64,000 nt of DNA. It comes from Flavobacterium gelatinilyticum (GTDB lineage Bacteria; Bacteroidota; Bacteroidia; Flavobacteriales; Flavobacteriaceae). The position numbers and the translations under genes were made by a program. Positions 49,556 to 59,069 of this stretch are shown here, one piece after another. How positions within the stretch are numbered: position 1 is the stretch's first letter; each line of letters opens with the position of its first letter. The DNA is taken from positions 3,844,001 to 3,908,000 of the forward strand of contig NZ_CP114287.1 in assembly GCF_027111295.1 (NCBI RefSeq), in the 5' to 3' direction. Under the pieces are notes generated by a model. The model had not been told where the DNA came from, searched no databases, and saw only the letters and a list, made by a program, of their open reading frames with translations.

Positions 49556-50146
49556 ATGTTTCTCGAAAATACAGTAAATCACAAAGAACAATTTGGTTGG
49601 ATTGAAGTTATTTGTGGGTCAATGTTTTCGGGTAAAACCGAGGAATTAATCCGCAGATTAAAGCGTGCGCAGTTTGCCAAACAAAGAGTCGAAATATTTA
49701 AACCCGCTATAGATACCCGTTATCATGAAGAGATGGTAGTGTCGCACGATGCTAATGAAATTCGTTCTACACCGGTTCCTGCAGCGGCAAATATTTCTAT
49801 TCTGGCACAAGGCTGTGATGTTGTAGGGATCGATGAAGCGCAGTTTTTTGATGATGAAATTGTAACTGTATGCAATGATCTTGCAAATCGCGGTGTGAGG
49901 GTAATTGTAGCCGGACTGGATATGGATTTTAAAGGGAATCCTTTTGGTCCAATGCCAGCGCTGATGGCAACTGCTGAATATGTTACTAAAGTTCATGCTG
50001 TTTGCACCAGAACTGGAAATTTAGCCAATTATAGTTTTAGAAAAACTGCCAGCGATAAATTAGTAATGCTTGGAGAAACAGAAGAATATGAGCCGCTTAG
50101 CCGCGCAGCGTATTTTAATGCCATGAAAAAAAATCAGGAAAAATAA
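49556..50146 (+). CDS. tdk: Thymidine kinase
   Basis: A 196-residue type II thymidine kinase that phosphorylates thymidine to dTMP in nucleotide salvage. The P-loop [10 protein letters not shown] (about residues 21-30), the Walker-B-like [10 protein letters not shown], the [12 protein letters not shown] loop and the C-terminal [13 protein letters not shown] segment are present. The zinc site found in many relatives is degenerate: HAVCTRTG has only one Cys, and the final CXXC-type pair is replaced by SRAA. This form is, as far as I recall, usual in Bacteroidota. The next gene starts four bases later. Confidence 0.93.
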   Translation: MFLENTVNHKEQFGWIEVICGSMFSGKTEELIRRLKRAQFAKQRVEIFKPAIDTRYHEEMVVSHDANEIRSTPVPAAANISILAQGCDVVGIDEAQFFDDEIVTVCNDLANRGVRVIVAGLDMDFKGNPFGPMPALMATAEYVTKVHAVCTRTGNLANYSFRKTASDKLVMLGETEEYEPLSRAAYFNAMKKNQEK

Positions 50147-50150
50147 AAAA

Positions 50151-50570
50151 ATGAGAAAACAGAATATTCTAGTTTTAGCTTTAATTATAATTGCTTTGGG
50201 TCTGGCAGGCTGCTTTTATTTTTTTCTTGCCGAAAATGCCGAAGAAGTAAATACTGAAGTAGTTGAATTGGTTGAAAAGTACAATAAAAATTGTCCGTTA
50301 ACCATTCAGGAAGGTATTCGTTTGGATAGTGTGAGTCTGCATGAAGAAAGAACGGTGAAGTATAATTTAACATTACTTAATGTAGAAAAACAAACTGCTG
50401 AGGTTGAAGTAATAAAGGAAGAAATTGAAAAGAGCTTACTGAGTACAGCAAAAGCAAATCCGGGACTTCAGGTTTTTAGAGACAATGATTATACTTTAAT
50501 TTATAATTACAGCGATAAAAACAAAACGTTTTTGTTTAATGTCAAGATTTTACCAGATCAGTATAAATAA
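50151..50570 (+). CDS. Small membrane-anchored or lipid-anchored protein of unknown function
   Basis: A 139-residue protein with a hydrophobic N-terminus ending GLAGCFYFF. It may be a lipoprotein (Cys21) or be anchored by a signal helix. The rest is acidic and Lys-rich with a beta-rich core (TVKYNLTLLNV, VFRDNDYTLIYNYSD). No family was recognised. It lies four bases behind tdk, so the two are co-transcribed, and ends just before a terminator. Confidence 0.78.
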   Translation: MRKQNILVLALIIIALGLAGCFYFFLAENAEEVNTEVVELVEKYNKNCPLTIQEGIRLDSVSLHEERTVKYNLTLLNVEKQTAEVEVIKEEIEKSLLSTAKANPGLQVFRDNDYTLIYNYSDKNKTFLFNVKILPDQYK

Positions 50571-50591
50571 AAATTTATCAATATAAATAAT

Positions 50592-50628
50592 AAAACCCGA
50601 CAGTTTTTAAAAACTTGTCGGGTTTTGT
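50592..50628. terminator. Terminator after the tdk pair
   Basis: AAAACCCGACA and TGTCGGGTTTT form a perfect 11-bp stem followed by a T-run. It can also serve the convergent gene at 50678-51664. Confidence 0.9.
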
Positions 50629-50677
50629 TTTTTAACTATTAGCTTATTGAGACAGCTAAGATGTTTTTATTGTGTTT

Positions 50678-51664
50678 TTACTTTTTTCTCAAATACTTTA
50701 AAGCGTTTGGTATAGCAAATGGAGCTTCTCCATGAGTTCCGTTTGGGATCTGAAAAGCTGCGATTTTATTGTTAGTAATGAAGTCATTTTCGTCATTTTC
50801 TGTTGCTCCAAGAGCTTCATCTTTTCCAGATAATAAATATACCGTTTTTGGCAGCATAGGATTATTTGCCAACAAACTGATATAATTTTTCATGTGGTTC
50901 AGTTGTAGTTTAGACATTGCATTAAAATAAGGTAATTCATTGGCCGGAATTTGTGTTATAACTGGGGTTATTCCATTAGGAAATGAAAAATCATTGTTTT
51001 TAGCATATGTATCAAAAATTACCTGAACTGGTTTAAGCCTCGTTGCAGAGATAATATAAGCATCTGCTTTTGTATTATTTGTAGTCATATAATCCTGAAC
51101 GATAAAACTACCATTTGAATGACCGTATAAATAAACAACTTTACGGTTAGATTTCAACCAGCTTATTACAGTTTTTAATATTTCATTTGTTTTATCGTTT
51201 ACCTGCTGAGCGTTGGCATTAGTAAATGAGCTGCCGCTTCCAAATACGGTTGGGTTCATATTATGCGCTTGTCTTACTGCTACTACAGAATAATTTGGAT
51301 ATTCTGAAGGAGTAATAATGGATTCAAGATTTGTAAGGGCATCTGTTGAAGCGATATGTGTTGGTCCCCCTTCGATGAAAACAACTACAGTATCTTTAAT
51401 GGTAGAAATCGAAACGTCTTTTAGCTTTGAATCATATATAAGTTTTTGAGGTTCAGTTGTAAGCTTAATATTTACGTAAGGAACCTGTTTTGTCAGGATA
51501 GGATAGCCCCCTTCTTTTGGATTGTTTTGATAAACAGGTAACTCATAATATTCATTCTTGTCATCATTAGTGCTGCATGATGTTAAACTGCTTAATGTAA
51601 TTACAGTAATAAGTAAAATGAAATACTGCTGTATTTTAAATGTACTTTTTTTAATTTTTTTCAT
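50678..51664 (-). CDS. Alpha/beta-hydrolase-fold lipoprotein
   Basis: A 328-residue lipoprotein (signal peptide ending LTSCSTND, lipid-anchored Cys at residue 30) with an alpha/beta-hydrolase body. The nucleophile elbow is LYGHSNGSF (about residues 179-187), the acid is likely in SGKDEALG and the His in GTHGEAP near the C-terminus. An esterase, lipase or peptidase role is likely; nothing narrows the substrate. It stands alone, next to a long spacer to the rpoN terminator without another gene. Confidence 0.78.
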   Translation of the reverse strand: MKKIKKSTFKIQQYFILLITVITLSSLTSCSTNDDKNEYYELPVYQNNPKEGGYPILTKQVPYVNIKLTTEPQKLIYDSKLKDVSISTIKDTVVVFIEGGPTHIASTDALTNLESIITPSEYPNYSVVAVRQAHNMNPTVFGSGSSFTNANAQQVNDKTNEILKTVISWLKSNRKVVYLYGHSNGSFIVQDYMTTNNTKADAYIISATRLKPVQVIFDTYAKNNDFSFPNGITPVITQIPANELPYFNAMSKLQLNHMKNYISLLANNPMLPKTVYLLSGKDEALGATENDENDFITNNKIAAFQIPNGTHGEAPFAIPNALKYLRKK

Positions 51665-52124
51665 GGATTTTTTTCTTTCGTTTTTTTAAATTATTTTTTT
51701 GTGTTTTTACACTACATTTTAATTATCCCGAAGAAAATTTTAAGGATTTTTTACTTTTGTATACGAGATAACTAACCCTGATTTATGCCCAAATTATTTA
51801 GGATTGATCGCACTAAAATACTCTCGGAGTTTGATGTTGTCTCCGTGTATTTGCAATGAATTTAAATTTTAAAATGGGTAAAAAAGGGATTAATTTTTCG
51901 ATATACAGCAAGATATAAAAAGTAGTATATTGCTTACAAAAATAGAAATAAATCTAATGAATATCCAAATTTTATATTGACAAAAAAAGATGAAAAAAGT
52001 TAAGTTCTATGTTGTTGATGTAGAGAGTGTTTTTATAAAAAATCAAATTAATAATTTTTTGAACTGATTTTTTTTTTACATAACTGAAGACTTTGCATTA
52101 TTTAGAACGCTTGCTGTAAGCCAT

Positions 52125-52162
52125 AAAAAAACCTAACAAGTTTTTTAAACATGTTAGGTTTG
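52125..52162 (-). terminator. Terminator after rpoN
   Basis: AACCTAACA and TGTTAGGTT form a 9-bp stem whose minus-strand T-run follows directly, 22 bases after the rpoN stop. The rest of the 519-base spacer 51665-52183 shows no gene or repeat. Confidence 0.85.
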
Positions 52163-52183
52163 ATATAATTTTAGATAAAAAAA

Positions 52184-53644
52184 CTAAATTTTCTTTCTCA
52201 TTCTCGCCACCGGAATATCGAGCTGCTCGCGATATTTAGCAATAGTTCTTCTGGCAATTGGATAACCTTTTTCTTTTAAGATTTCTGCCAGTTGATCGTC
52301 CGGAAGTGGTTTTTTCTTATCTTCTTCTTCAATTGTGTTTTGAAGAATTTTTTTGATTTCAAGAGTTGAAACATCTTCTCCCTGATCATTTTTCATAGCT
52401 TCAGAGAAGAATTCCTTAATCAATTTTGTTCCGTAAGGAGTTTCAACATATTTACTGTTTGCGACACGTGAGATTGTCGAAATATCCAAACCAACCATGT
52501 CGGCAATATCTTTTAAGATCATTGGTTTTAGTTTGGTTTCGTCGCCGTCTAAGAAATATTCTTCCTGATAATGCATAATGGCATTCATGGTTACAAAAAG
52601 AGTTTCCTGACGCTGTCTAATCGCATCGATAAACCATTTTGCCGAATCTAGTTTTTGTTTGATAAATTGAACTGCATCTTTCTGCGCAGTCGATTTATCA
52701 CGAGAATCTTTATATGTCTGCATCATTTCCTGATAATCTTTAGAAACGTGCAGGGAAGGAGCATTTCTTCCGTTTAAAGTCAATTCCAGTTCGCCGTCAA
52801 TAATTCTAATAGCAAAATCAGGAACAATATTTTCAGTAACTTTATTATTTCCTGTAAAAGAACCGCCCGGTTTTGGATTCAGGCGTTCGATTTCATGGAT
52901 CGCTTTTTTAAGCTGTTCGTTCGAAACGCTGTATTTCTGTAATAATTTATCGTAATGTTTTTTGGTAAAAGCATCAAACTGATTTTCGATAATGTCAATG
53001 GCTAAATCAACATATTCGGTTGGTGTTTTGTGCTTTAATTGAAGCAATAAACATTCCTGTAAATCACGCGCGCCAACTCCCGAAGGTTCCAGTTCGTGAA
53101 TCACCGTCATCATTTTTTCGACCATAGCCTCATCAGTATAAATTCCCTGAGTAAAAGCCATATCGTCTACTATATCCGGAATGCTTCTTCGGATGTAACC
53201 CATATCGTCAATACTTCCTACTAAGAATTCAGCGATTTCACGCTCTTCATCATTCAAAATAAAAGTATTCAATTGATTGATTAAATCCTGATGAAAACTA
53301 ATTGGCGAAGCAAAAGGTGTTTCGCGTTCCTCGTCATCACTATAATTATTTACCTGAGTTTTGTAATCAGGAGTATCGTCGTCGCTTAAATATTCGTCAA
53401 TGTTAATGTCGTCTGCTTCAATTCTGTCAGATTCATTGTCATCATAATCGTCGTAGTCGTCATTTGCGAATTCATCAGCTTCGTATTCGTCTTCTTTTCC
53501 AGCTTCCAGCGCTGGATTTTCGTTCATTTCTTCTAATAAACGCTGTTCAAAAGCTTGCGTAGGCAATTGAATTAACTTCATCAGCTGAATTTGCTGTGGA
53601 GATAATTTTTGAGATAATTTTAAATTTAAAAATTGCTTTAGCAT
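52184..53644 (-). CDS. rpoN: RNA polymerase sigma-54 factor
   Basis: A 486-residue sigma-54 factor. Region I has LKLSQKLSPQQIQLMKLIQLP, which contacts activators of the NtrC family such as the one at 23385. A long acidic region (about residues 54-100, Asp/Glu-rich) follows. The core-binding part is at about 125-290. The C-terminal DNA-binding part has the helix-turn-helix DISTISRVANSKYVETPYG and ends with the RpoN box ARRTIAKYREQLDIPV. A Thr for Val change in the box (ARRTI for ARRTV) is conservative. No hpf or pts genes are adjacent, unlike in proteobacteria. Confidence 0.96.
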   Translation of the reverse strand: MLKQFLNLKLSQKLSPQQIQLMKLIQLPTQAFEQRLLEEMNENPALEAGKEDEYEADEFANDDYDDYDDNESDRIEADDINIDEYLSDDDTPDYKTQVNNYSDDEERETPFASPISFHQDLINQLNTFILNDEEREIAEFLVGSIDDMGYIRRSIPDIVDDMAFTQGIYTDEAMVEKMMTVIHELEPSGVGARDLQECLLLQLKHKTPTEYVDLAIDIIENQFDAFTKKHYDKLLQKYSVSNEQLKKAIHEIERLNPKPGGSFTGNNKVTENIVPDFAIRIIDGELELTLNGRNAPSLHVSKDYQEMMQTYKDSRDKSTAQKDAVQFIKQKLDSAKWFIDAIRQRQETLFVTMNAIMHYQEEYFLDGDETKLKPMILKDIADMVGLDISTISRVANSKYVETPYGTKLIKEFFSEAMKNDQGEDVSTLEIKKILQNTIEEEDKKKPLPDDQLAEILKEKGYPIARRTIAKYREQLDIPVARMRKKI

Positions 53645-53656
53645 CTGTTTTTGTTA

Positions 53657-53776
53657 AAAGTTTCAAGTTTCAAGTTTCAAGTTGAAGAACGAACCGCAAC
53701 TTGAAACTTGAAACCTGAAACCAATATTATTATTTTAGTTCAAGTTCCAATAACTTGAAACCTGAAACTTGAAACA
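53657..53776. repeat. Word-repeat quasi-palindrome between rpoN and asnS (word TTTCAAG)
   Basis: The left arm is GTTTCAAGTTTCAAGTTTCA plus AGTT (about 53660-53683). The right arms are AACTTGAAACTTGAAACC at 53698 and AACTTGAAACCTGAAACTTG from 53752, the complement of the left word, separated from it by a short centre. It fills the rpoN-asnS spacer and can fold into a hairpin. Confidence 0.75.
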
Positions 53777-53791
53777 TTTTAAACTAATCGA

Positions 53792-55237
53792 TTAAAATTC
53801 CGCACTTCCAGGAGTTCTTGGGAAAGGAATTACGTCTCTAATGTTTGTCATTCCTGTTACAAACAATACTAAACGCTCAAATCCTAAACCGAAACCTGCG
53901 TGCGTTGCAGAACCAAATCTTCTTGTATCTAAGTACCAGTATAGTTCTTCTTTGTCAATTCCAAGTGCTTCCATTTTCTGAACCAGAACATCGTAACGCT
54001 CTTCTCTCTCAGAACCACCAACGATTTCTCCAATTCCAGGGAAAAGGATGTCCATGGCACGAACCGTTTCTCTTCCTGGTTCTGTGTTGTCGTTCAAACG
54101 CATGTAAAACGCTTTAATGTTTGCTGGGTAATCGTATAAAATTACTGGGCATTTAAAGTGTTTTTCTACTAAATAACGCTCGTGTTCTGATTGTAAATCA
54201 GCTCCCCATTCTGTAATAAGGTATTGGAATTTCTTCTTTTTATTTGGAGTTGAATCTCTTAAAATGTCAATTGCTTCAGTATAAGAAACACGTTTGAAGT
54301 TGTTTTCTAAAACAAAGTTTAGTTTTTCCAACAACGCCATTTCGCTTCTTTCTGCCTGTGGTTTTGATTTTTCCTCTTCTAAAAGTCTTCCTTCTAAGAA
54401 AGCCAAATCATCTTTACAGTTGTCTAAAGCATATTTAATTACATACTGAATAAAATCTTCAGCCAAATCCATGTTGTCATCAAGGTCGTTGAAAGCAACT
54501 TCAGGCTCGATCATCCAGAATTCTGCCAAGTGACGAGAAGTGTTTGAGTTTTCTGCTCTAAACGTTGGTCCAAAAGTATAAATCTGACCCAAAGCCATTG
54601 CAAAAGTTTCTCCTTCTAATTGTCCAGAAACGGTTAAGTTTGTATGTTTTCCGAAGAAATCTTTTTTGAAATCGATGTTTCCTTCTTCATTTTTTGGCAA
54701 GTTGTCAAGTGGTAAAGATGTTACTTGGAACATTTCTCCAGCACCTTCAGCATCTGCTCCAGTAATAATTGGCGTGTTTACATACACGAAACCTTTTTGT
54801 TGGAAATAGCTGTGAACTGCATAAGACAATACCGAACGCACACGCATAATTGCACCAAAAGCATTTGTACGTACTCGCAAGTGAGCGTTTTCACGTAAAA
54901 ATTCTAAAGAGTGTTTTTTAGGCTGCATTGGGAATTTCTCTGCATCAGAATCTCCAAGAATTTCAAGTTTGTTAACCTGAATTTCGTATTTCTGACCAGC
55001 ACCTTTACTTTCAACCAAAGTTCCAATTACAGAAACCGCAGCTCCAGTCGTGATTCTTTTTAAAGTTTCTTCTGGTGTATTTTCAAAATCAACAACACAT
55101 TGAATATTATTAATTGTAGAACCGTCATTTAAAGCGATGAACTGATTATTTCTAAAAGTTCTCACCCAACCTTTTGCATTCACTTCCTGTAACGTCGTCG
55201 TACTGTTTAATAAGTCTCTAACTTTTGTGTGTTTCAT
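53792..55237 (-). CDS. asnS: Asparaginyl-tRNA synthetase
   Basis: A 481-residue class IIb synthetase that charges tRNA-Asn. The N-terminal OB-fold anticodon-binding domain (residues 1-110, [20 protein letters not shown]) is followed by the class II catalytic domain with motif 2 [21 protein letters not shown] split around residue 230 and motif 3 [15 protein letters not shown] near the end. Length is normal. Its transcript starts close to the -7 box at 55283 and ends in the word-repeat spacer in front of rpoN. Confidence 0.97.
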   Translation of the reverse strand: MKHTKVRDLLNSTTTLQEVNAKGWVRTFRNNQFIALNDGSTINNIQCVVDFENTPEETLKRITTGAAVSVIGTLVESKGAGQKYEIQVNKLEILGDSDAEKFPMQPKKHSLEFLRENAHLRVRTNAFGAIMRVRSVLSYAVHSYFQQKGFVYVNTPIITGADAEGAGEMFQVTSLPLDNLPKNEEGNIDFKKDFFGKHTNLTVSGQLEGETFAMALGQIYTFGPTFRAENSNTSRHLAEFWMIEPEVAFNDLDDNMDLAEDFIQYVIKYALDNCKDDLAFLEGRLLEEEKSKPQAERSEMALLEKLNFVLENNFKRVSYTEAIDILRDSTPNKKKKFQYLITEWGADLQSEHERYLVEKHFKCPVILYDYPANIKAFYMRLNDNTEPGRETVRAMDILFPGIGEIVGGSEREERYDVLVQKMEALGIDKEELYWYLDTRRFGSATHAGFGLGFERLVLFVTGMTNIRDVIPFPRTPGSAEF

Positions 55238-55282
55238 TTTTATATATAATTGATATTAAATAATATTCGTTTTGAACAACTG

Positions 55283-55290
55283 CAAATATA
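55283..55290 (-). promoter_or_regulatory. TATATTTG -7 box for asnS
   Basis: On the minus strand TATATTTG lies 46 bases before the asnS ATG, so the leader is about 39 bases. Confidence 0.6.
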
Positions 55291-55350
55291 ATCGATATTA
55301 ATTAATTTGAGAAGTTGAATTTTTTATAGACTTTGTATTATTCCCATTTT

Positions 55351-55450
55351 TGTCATTTCGACGAAGGAGAAATCTCCGTAAGAAACTCGACAAAGTTAGG
55401 AATTAGTGTGCGGAGCTACTTGCGGAGATTTCTCCTTCGTCGAAATGACA
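55351..55450. repeat. Long perfect inverted repeat (28-bp arms) upstream of asnS
   Basis: Two 28-base arms at 55351-55378 and 55423-55450 are exact reverse complements (left arm starts TGTCATTTCGACGAAGGAGA), separated by 44 bases. Similar arms are known to me from Flavobacterium intergenic regions, so it may be a dispersed element. It contains no gene. Confidence 0.85.
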
Positions 55451-55467
55451 TACTTTGAGATCAATTT

Positions 55468-55998
55468 CTATTTTTTGTATTTTTTAAGATTCTCATTTAA
55501 AATTTTCATGAGTTCAGCATGATTTATTTCCATAGAAATTGCTGAAAGGCAAAATGGAGAACCATATTCATTTAAATTGTATTGAGTCAATTTTTTTCTT
55601 ATTAGATTGGTTTCATTTTCAATCCAAAAATCAGGGTTATTGACTTTAATTAACACCATTTTTTGGCTTTGTATTTTTATTTCTGAGAAGCCTTTAATAT
55701 TATTCCAATTTATAATTTTAGATGAATTCTTTTTCGGATCAACATTAATTCCATAATTATCAATAATTAGAAAAAGTTTGTTTTTGATTAATTGTTTGAT
55801 TGCTAAACAAAATCCTAATCCAAAGAACAAAACTGAAATAATTCCAATACCTTTTAATAACATTGGACTTCTTGATCGAAAGCCAGTTAAATTTTCGGCA
55901 TCCATAAACATCCAAATTCCGCCAATAACAAAAAGTAGCGAGCCTATTAATAATAAGAATGATTTTTTCTTACTTGAATAGATTTCGATTTTATCCAT
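55468..55998 (-). CDS. Two-helix membrane protein, STM3941-type family
   Basis: A 176-residue protein with two membrane helices (about residues 14-31 and 49-67) and a C-terminal cytoplasmic domain with IIDNYGINVDPKKNSSKIINWNNIKGF, then KMVLIKVNNPDFWI. The layout and phrases fit the same family as the 208-residue protein at 32490-33116. Function is unknown. It ends 17 bases from the 55351-55450 inverted repeat and has no promoter box within the short spacer behind the MMPL gene's stop. Confidence 0.7.
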   Translation of the reverse strand: MDKIEIYSSKKKSFLLLIGSLLFVIGGIWMFMDAENLTGFRSRSPMLLKGIGIISVLFFGLGFCLAIKQLIKNKLFLIIDNYGINVDPKKNSSKIINWNNIKGFSEIKIQSQKMVLIKVNNPDFWIENETNLIRKKLTQYNLNEYGSPFCLSAISMEINHAELMKILNENLKKYKK

Positions 55999-56043
55999 TA
56001 CTTTTAATTCGCGTCAATTCGTAAAATTCCTATAAAAAAAACT

Positions 56044-58410
56044 CTATTTCTGCAAATTCTCCAAATCCTCTTTCTTAGTTTTCTTTTTCTCGAAAGTTAA
56101 AACTAATGAAGGCAATACAACCAAATTAGCAAACATAGCAAAAACCAAAGTACAAGAAATTAATCCTCCTAAAGCAATCGTTCCGCTGAAACTTGATAAA
56201 GTAAAAGTAGCAAAACCTAAAATCAAAACTACAGAAGTATAGAAAGTACTTACTCCGGTTTCTCTTAAGGCGCTGAAAACAGATTTCTTCACTTTTCCTT
56301 TGTTCTGAATCAGGTCGTGTTTGTATTTCGCCATAAATTGAATCGCATTATCAACCGAGATTCCGAAAGCGATACTGAATACCAGAATCGTTGATGGTTT
56401 TAGCGGAATTCCGAAATAACCCATTAATCCAGAAGTAATACAAAGTGGTAAAATATTTGTAATCAAAGAAGCCATTACCATTTTGAAAGAACGGAATAAA
56501 TACAACATCAAAATTGCAATAGTTGCAATTGCAAAAAGCAACGATTCGATTAAGTTGTGTGCCAAATACGTTGTTCCTTTCTGGAAAACCAATGCTTTTC
56601 CTGTAATGGTAACTTCAAAACGGTCTTTCGGAAAAATTTCATCGATTTTTTTACGAATTTTCCCTTCAACTTTCGCCATTTCATCAGTTCCGATATCTTT
56701 CATGAAAGTGGTAATTCTGGCATATTGTCCAGTCGAATCAACGTAAGCTTTCATTAAATTTTCTTTGCTGTTTTTTGTCGCATTTTTAGCATAACTCAAA
56801 ATAAAAGTCTGCTCTTGCGAAGTTGGTAATTGGTAATATTCCGGGTTTCCGTTGTAGAAAGCCTGCTTAGAATATTTTACCAAATTTACTACAGAAACTG
56901 GTTTTGCCAATTCTGGAATTTCAGCAATTGTATTCTGCAATTCATCCATTTTACGAATAGTCGAAGCCTTCATAACACCTTTTTTCTTTTTGGTATCAAT
57001 CATGATTTCCAATGGCATTACACCATTAAATTCTTTTTCGTAAAATAAAATATCTTTAAAGAAAGAAGCGCTTTTTGGCATTTCACCAATCAAACTTCCC
57101 GAAACTTTCATTTGTCTCACTCCATTTAAACTAACAATAAAAAGGACAGCATAAATAATATAAACTATTGTTTTTTTGCCTTTAACTATAGTAGTAACTG
57201 TGTTTAAAAGTGTAGAAATATAGGTTTTGTCTAAATGATATAAATGTTTTGCTTTTGGCAAAGGCATAAAACTGTAAATAATTGGCACGATAAAAAGTGT
57301 CAAAGTATAAACAGAAAGTACATTGATTGAAGTTACTAATCCAAATTCAAATAATAATTCGTTTCCTGTAATCATTAAGGTTGCAAAACCAATTGCTGCG
57401 GTTAAATTGGTCATTAAAGTTGACGACCCGATTTTTGAAATCACACGCTGTAATGCTTTTGCCTGATTGTTGTGTATTTTAATTTCCTGCTGGTATTTGT
57501 TAATCAGGAAAATACAGTTTGTAATTCCGATTACGATAATCAGCGGCGGAATAATGGCTGTTAAAATTGTGATTTTATATCCAAATAATCCAAGTGTTCC
57601 AAACGACCACGTTACGCCTATAATTAAAATACAAATCGAAATAAACGTAGCTCTAAACGAACGGAAAAAGAAAAAGAAAATCAATGAAACAGTCAATAAA
57701 GATGCTCCAATAAAAAGTCCGATTTCGCCTTTCATATTATCCGCATTGATCGTCCTGATGTATGGCATTCCAGAAACTTTTAAGTCAATTCCGGTTGTTT
57801 TTTCGAACTTATTGATTTTCGGAACCAGATTTTCAAGAATAAAAGTCTTTCTGTTTGCAGTGTTTACTAATTCTTTATTGATGTAAACCGCAGAACGAAT
57901 ACTTCCGCTTTCTTTATTGAACAATAATCCTTCGTAAAAAGGCAGATTATTAAATAATTCATTTTGAACGCCTTTTAAATATTCAGGATCCAAAACTTTA
58001 GTTTCATCGATAAATGGCGATAAAACAAATTTTTCGTTAATGGTGTCTTTTTCAAGTTTTTTTAAATCGTTTAAAGAAACGACCAAATCAACTTCTTTAG
58101 ATTTTTTTAAACCAGTCATTAATTCGTTCCAGGCAGCATAATTTTTTGGAGTAAAGAATTTCTTGTCCTGAAAACCTATAACGACAAGGTTTCCTTCTTC
58201 ACCAAATTTATCTAGGAATTTTTGATAATCTTTATTCGCAATATGATCTTTCGGAAGCAGGTTTGCCTCTGTATAAGTCATAGAAAGATTTTTCCACTGA
58301 TAGCCAAAGAAAAGCGTTAAAGCAGAAAGTATAACCAGAATCGTAATTCTGTTTTTAAGTATGATTCGGGCTAATTTTTCCCAAAATCCAACCTGGATAG
58401 TGTTTTTCAT
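56044..58410 (-). CDS. MMPL/RND-family transporter
   Basis: A 788-residue membrane protein with an internally duplicated layout. Each half has one N-terminal helix, a large periplasmic loop and a cluster of five helices. The first cluster (about residues 225-400) includes GVTWSFGTLGLFGYKIT and the GITNCIFLINKY segment; the second (about 630-780) includes FGISVDNAIQFMAKYKHD. This is the MMPL/HAE3-type RND permease layout, used to move lipids or hydrophobic compounds. No membrane-fusion or outer-membrane partner is adjacent, so it probably works alone. The preferred start is the ATG at 58410, 21 bases after a -7 box. Confidence 0.9.
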   Translation of the reverse strand: MKNTIQVGFWEKLARIILKNRITILVILSALTLFFGYQWKNLSMTYTEANLLPKDHIANKDYQKFLDKFGEEGNLVVIGFQDKKFFTPKNYAAWNELMTGLKKSKEVDLVVSLNDLKKLEKDTINEKFVLSPFIDETKVLDPEYLKGVQNELFNNLPFYEGLLFNKESGSIRSAVYINKELVNTANRKTFILENLVPKINKFEKTTGIDLKVSGMPYIRTINADNMKGEIGLFIGASLLTVSLIFFFFFRSFRATFISICILIIGVTWSFGTLGLFGYKITILTAIIPPLIIVIGITNCIFLINKYQQEIKIHNNQAKALQRVISKIGSSTLMTNLTAAIGFATLMITGNELLFEFGLVTSINVLSVYTLTLFIVPIIYSFMPLPKAKHLYHLDKTYISTLLNTVTTIVKGKKTIVYIIYAVLFIVSLNGVRQMKVSGSLIGEMPKSASFFKDILFYEKEFNGVMPLEIMIDTKKKKGVMKASTIRKMDELQNTIAEIPELAKPVSVVNLVKYSKQAFYNGNPEYYQLPTSQEQTFILSYAKNATKNSKENLMKAYVDSTGQYARITTFMKDIGTDEMAKVEGKIRKKIDEIFPKDRFEVTITGKALVFQKGTTYLAHNLIESLLFAIATIAILMLYLFRSFKMVMASLITNILPLCITSGLMGYFGIPLKPSTILVFSIAFGISVDNAIQFMAKYKHDLIQNKGKVKKSVFSALRETGVSTFYTSVVLILGFATFTLSSFSGTIALGGLISCTLVFAMFANLVVLPSLVLTFEKKKTKKEDLENLQK

Positions 58411-58430
58411 AAAATCTTTAAAAATGGATG

Positions 58431-58438
58431 CAAATGTA
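58431..58438 (-). promoter_or_regulatory. TACATTTG -7 box for the MMPL transporter
   Basis: On the minus strand TACATTTG lies 20 bases before the transporter ATG at 58410, so the leader is very short. Confidence 0.55.
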
Positions 58439-58620
58439 GTGAAAAGTGCTAGAAATCATAAATATTCCATTCTATTTTACTTAATGTTAACACAAATTTG
58501 AACGCCTTGTAATTATGATAATTTTCTTGGTTTTTATAATTTAATCATTAGCTTTTCTCATATTTGTGGTAAAAATAGAAACGTAACACAAAGTCGTACT
58601 GTAAGAACTTTATTAAAAGA

Positions 58621-59066
58621 ATGGATTCTGGAAAAAATAAAATGTTCATTATTATTTTAAGTCTATCATTGTTTGGAGCTTCCTTAACTCAAAATGCGAT
58701 TACTTTTAATTACAATAATGAAATAAAAGAGGCTTCGTCTATTGATTATTTTTTCATGGGATCAATTGCTTTTTTTGGCGGGGGGCTGTTGGAACAAATT
58801 ATTTGGATGGCAAATCCTTTGAGCTTATTTGCACTTATTCATTTTATTAAGAATAATGATAAAAAAGCTGTCCTTTCCAGTTTTTCAGCCTGTTGCTTAG
58901 CAATTTCTTTTTCTTTTTGGAATGAAATATTAGGAGCAGAAAGTGGCGCAATGGCTGATTTTCATTAGATTTAGGTTATTATCTTTGGTTATCTAGTTTT
59001 TTGGTTTTAACAATTGGAATTTTTATCTATTATAGAGGATCATTAAAAAAAATTTGGGAGTCTTAA
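58621..59066 (+). pseudogene. Small membrane protein, interrupted by a one-base deletion
   Basis: The first 115 codons (58621-58968) encode a protein with a signal-like N-terminus and three hydrophobic stretches, ending FWNEILGAESGAMADFH. If one T is added to the T-run at 58959-58962, the frame reads on as FSLDLGYYLWLSSFLVLT and a final KKIWES, stopping at 59066, which is four bases before the kinase start. The restored protein has 148 residues, four helices and no family that I can name. A one-base error in a homopolymer or a real mutation is possible. The gene forms an operon with the LytS/LytTR pair. Confidence 0.75.
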
Positions 59067-59069
59067 AAA

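Noticed and set aside
51751..51759. Plus-strand TACTTTTG box in the gene-free spacer before rpoN
   Set aside because: No plus-strand gene or structured RNA follows it, and single TAnnTTTG boxes are expected by chance in AT-rich DNA.
53657..53776. Possible CRISPR array (short repeats near rpoN)
   Set aside because: The repeat words are 7 bases with no spacers of regular length, and no cas gene is near. It fits the word-palindrome class instead.
57467..57886. Plus-strand frame of 139 codons
   Set aside because: It lies opposite the MMPL transporter, whose frame is long, motif-rich and continuous.
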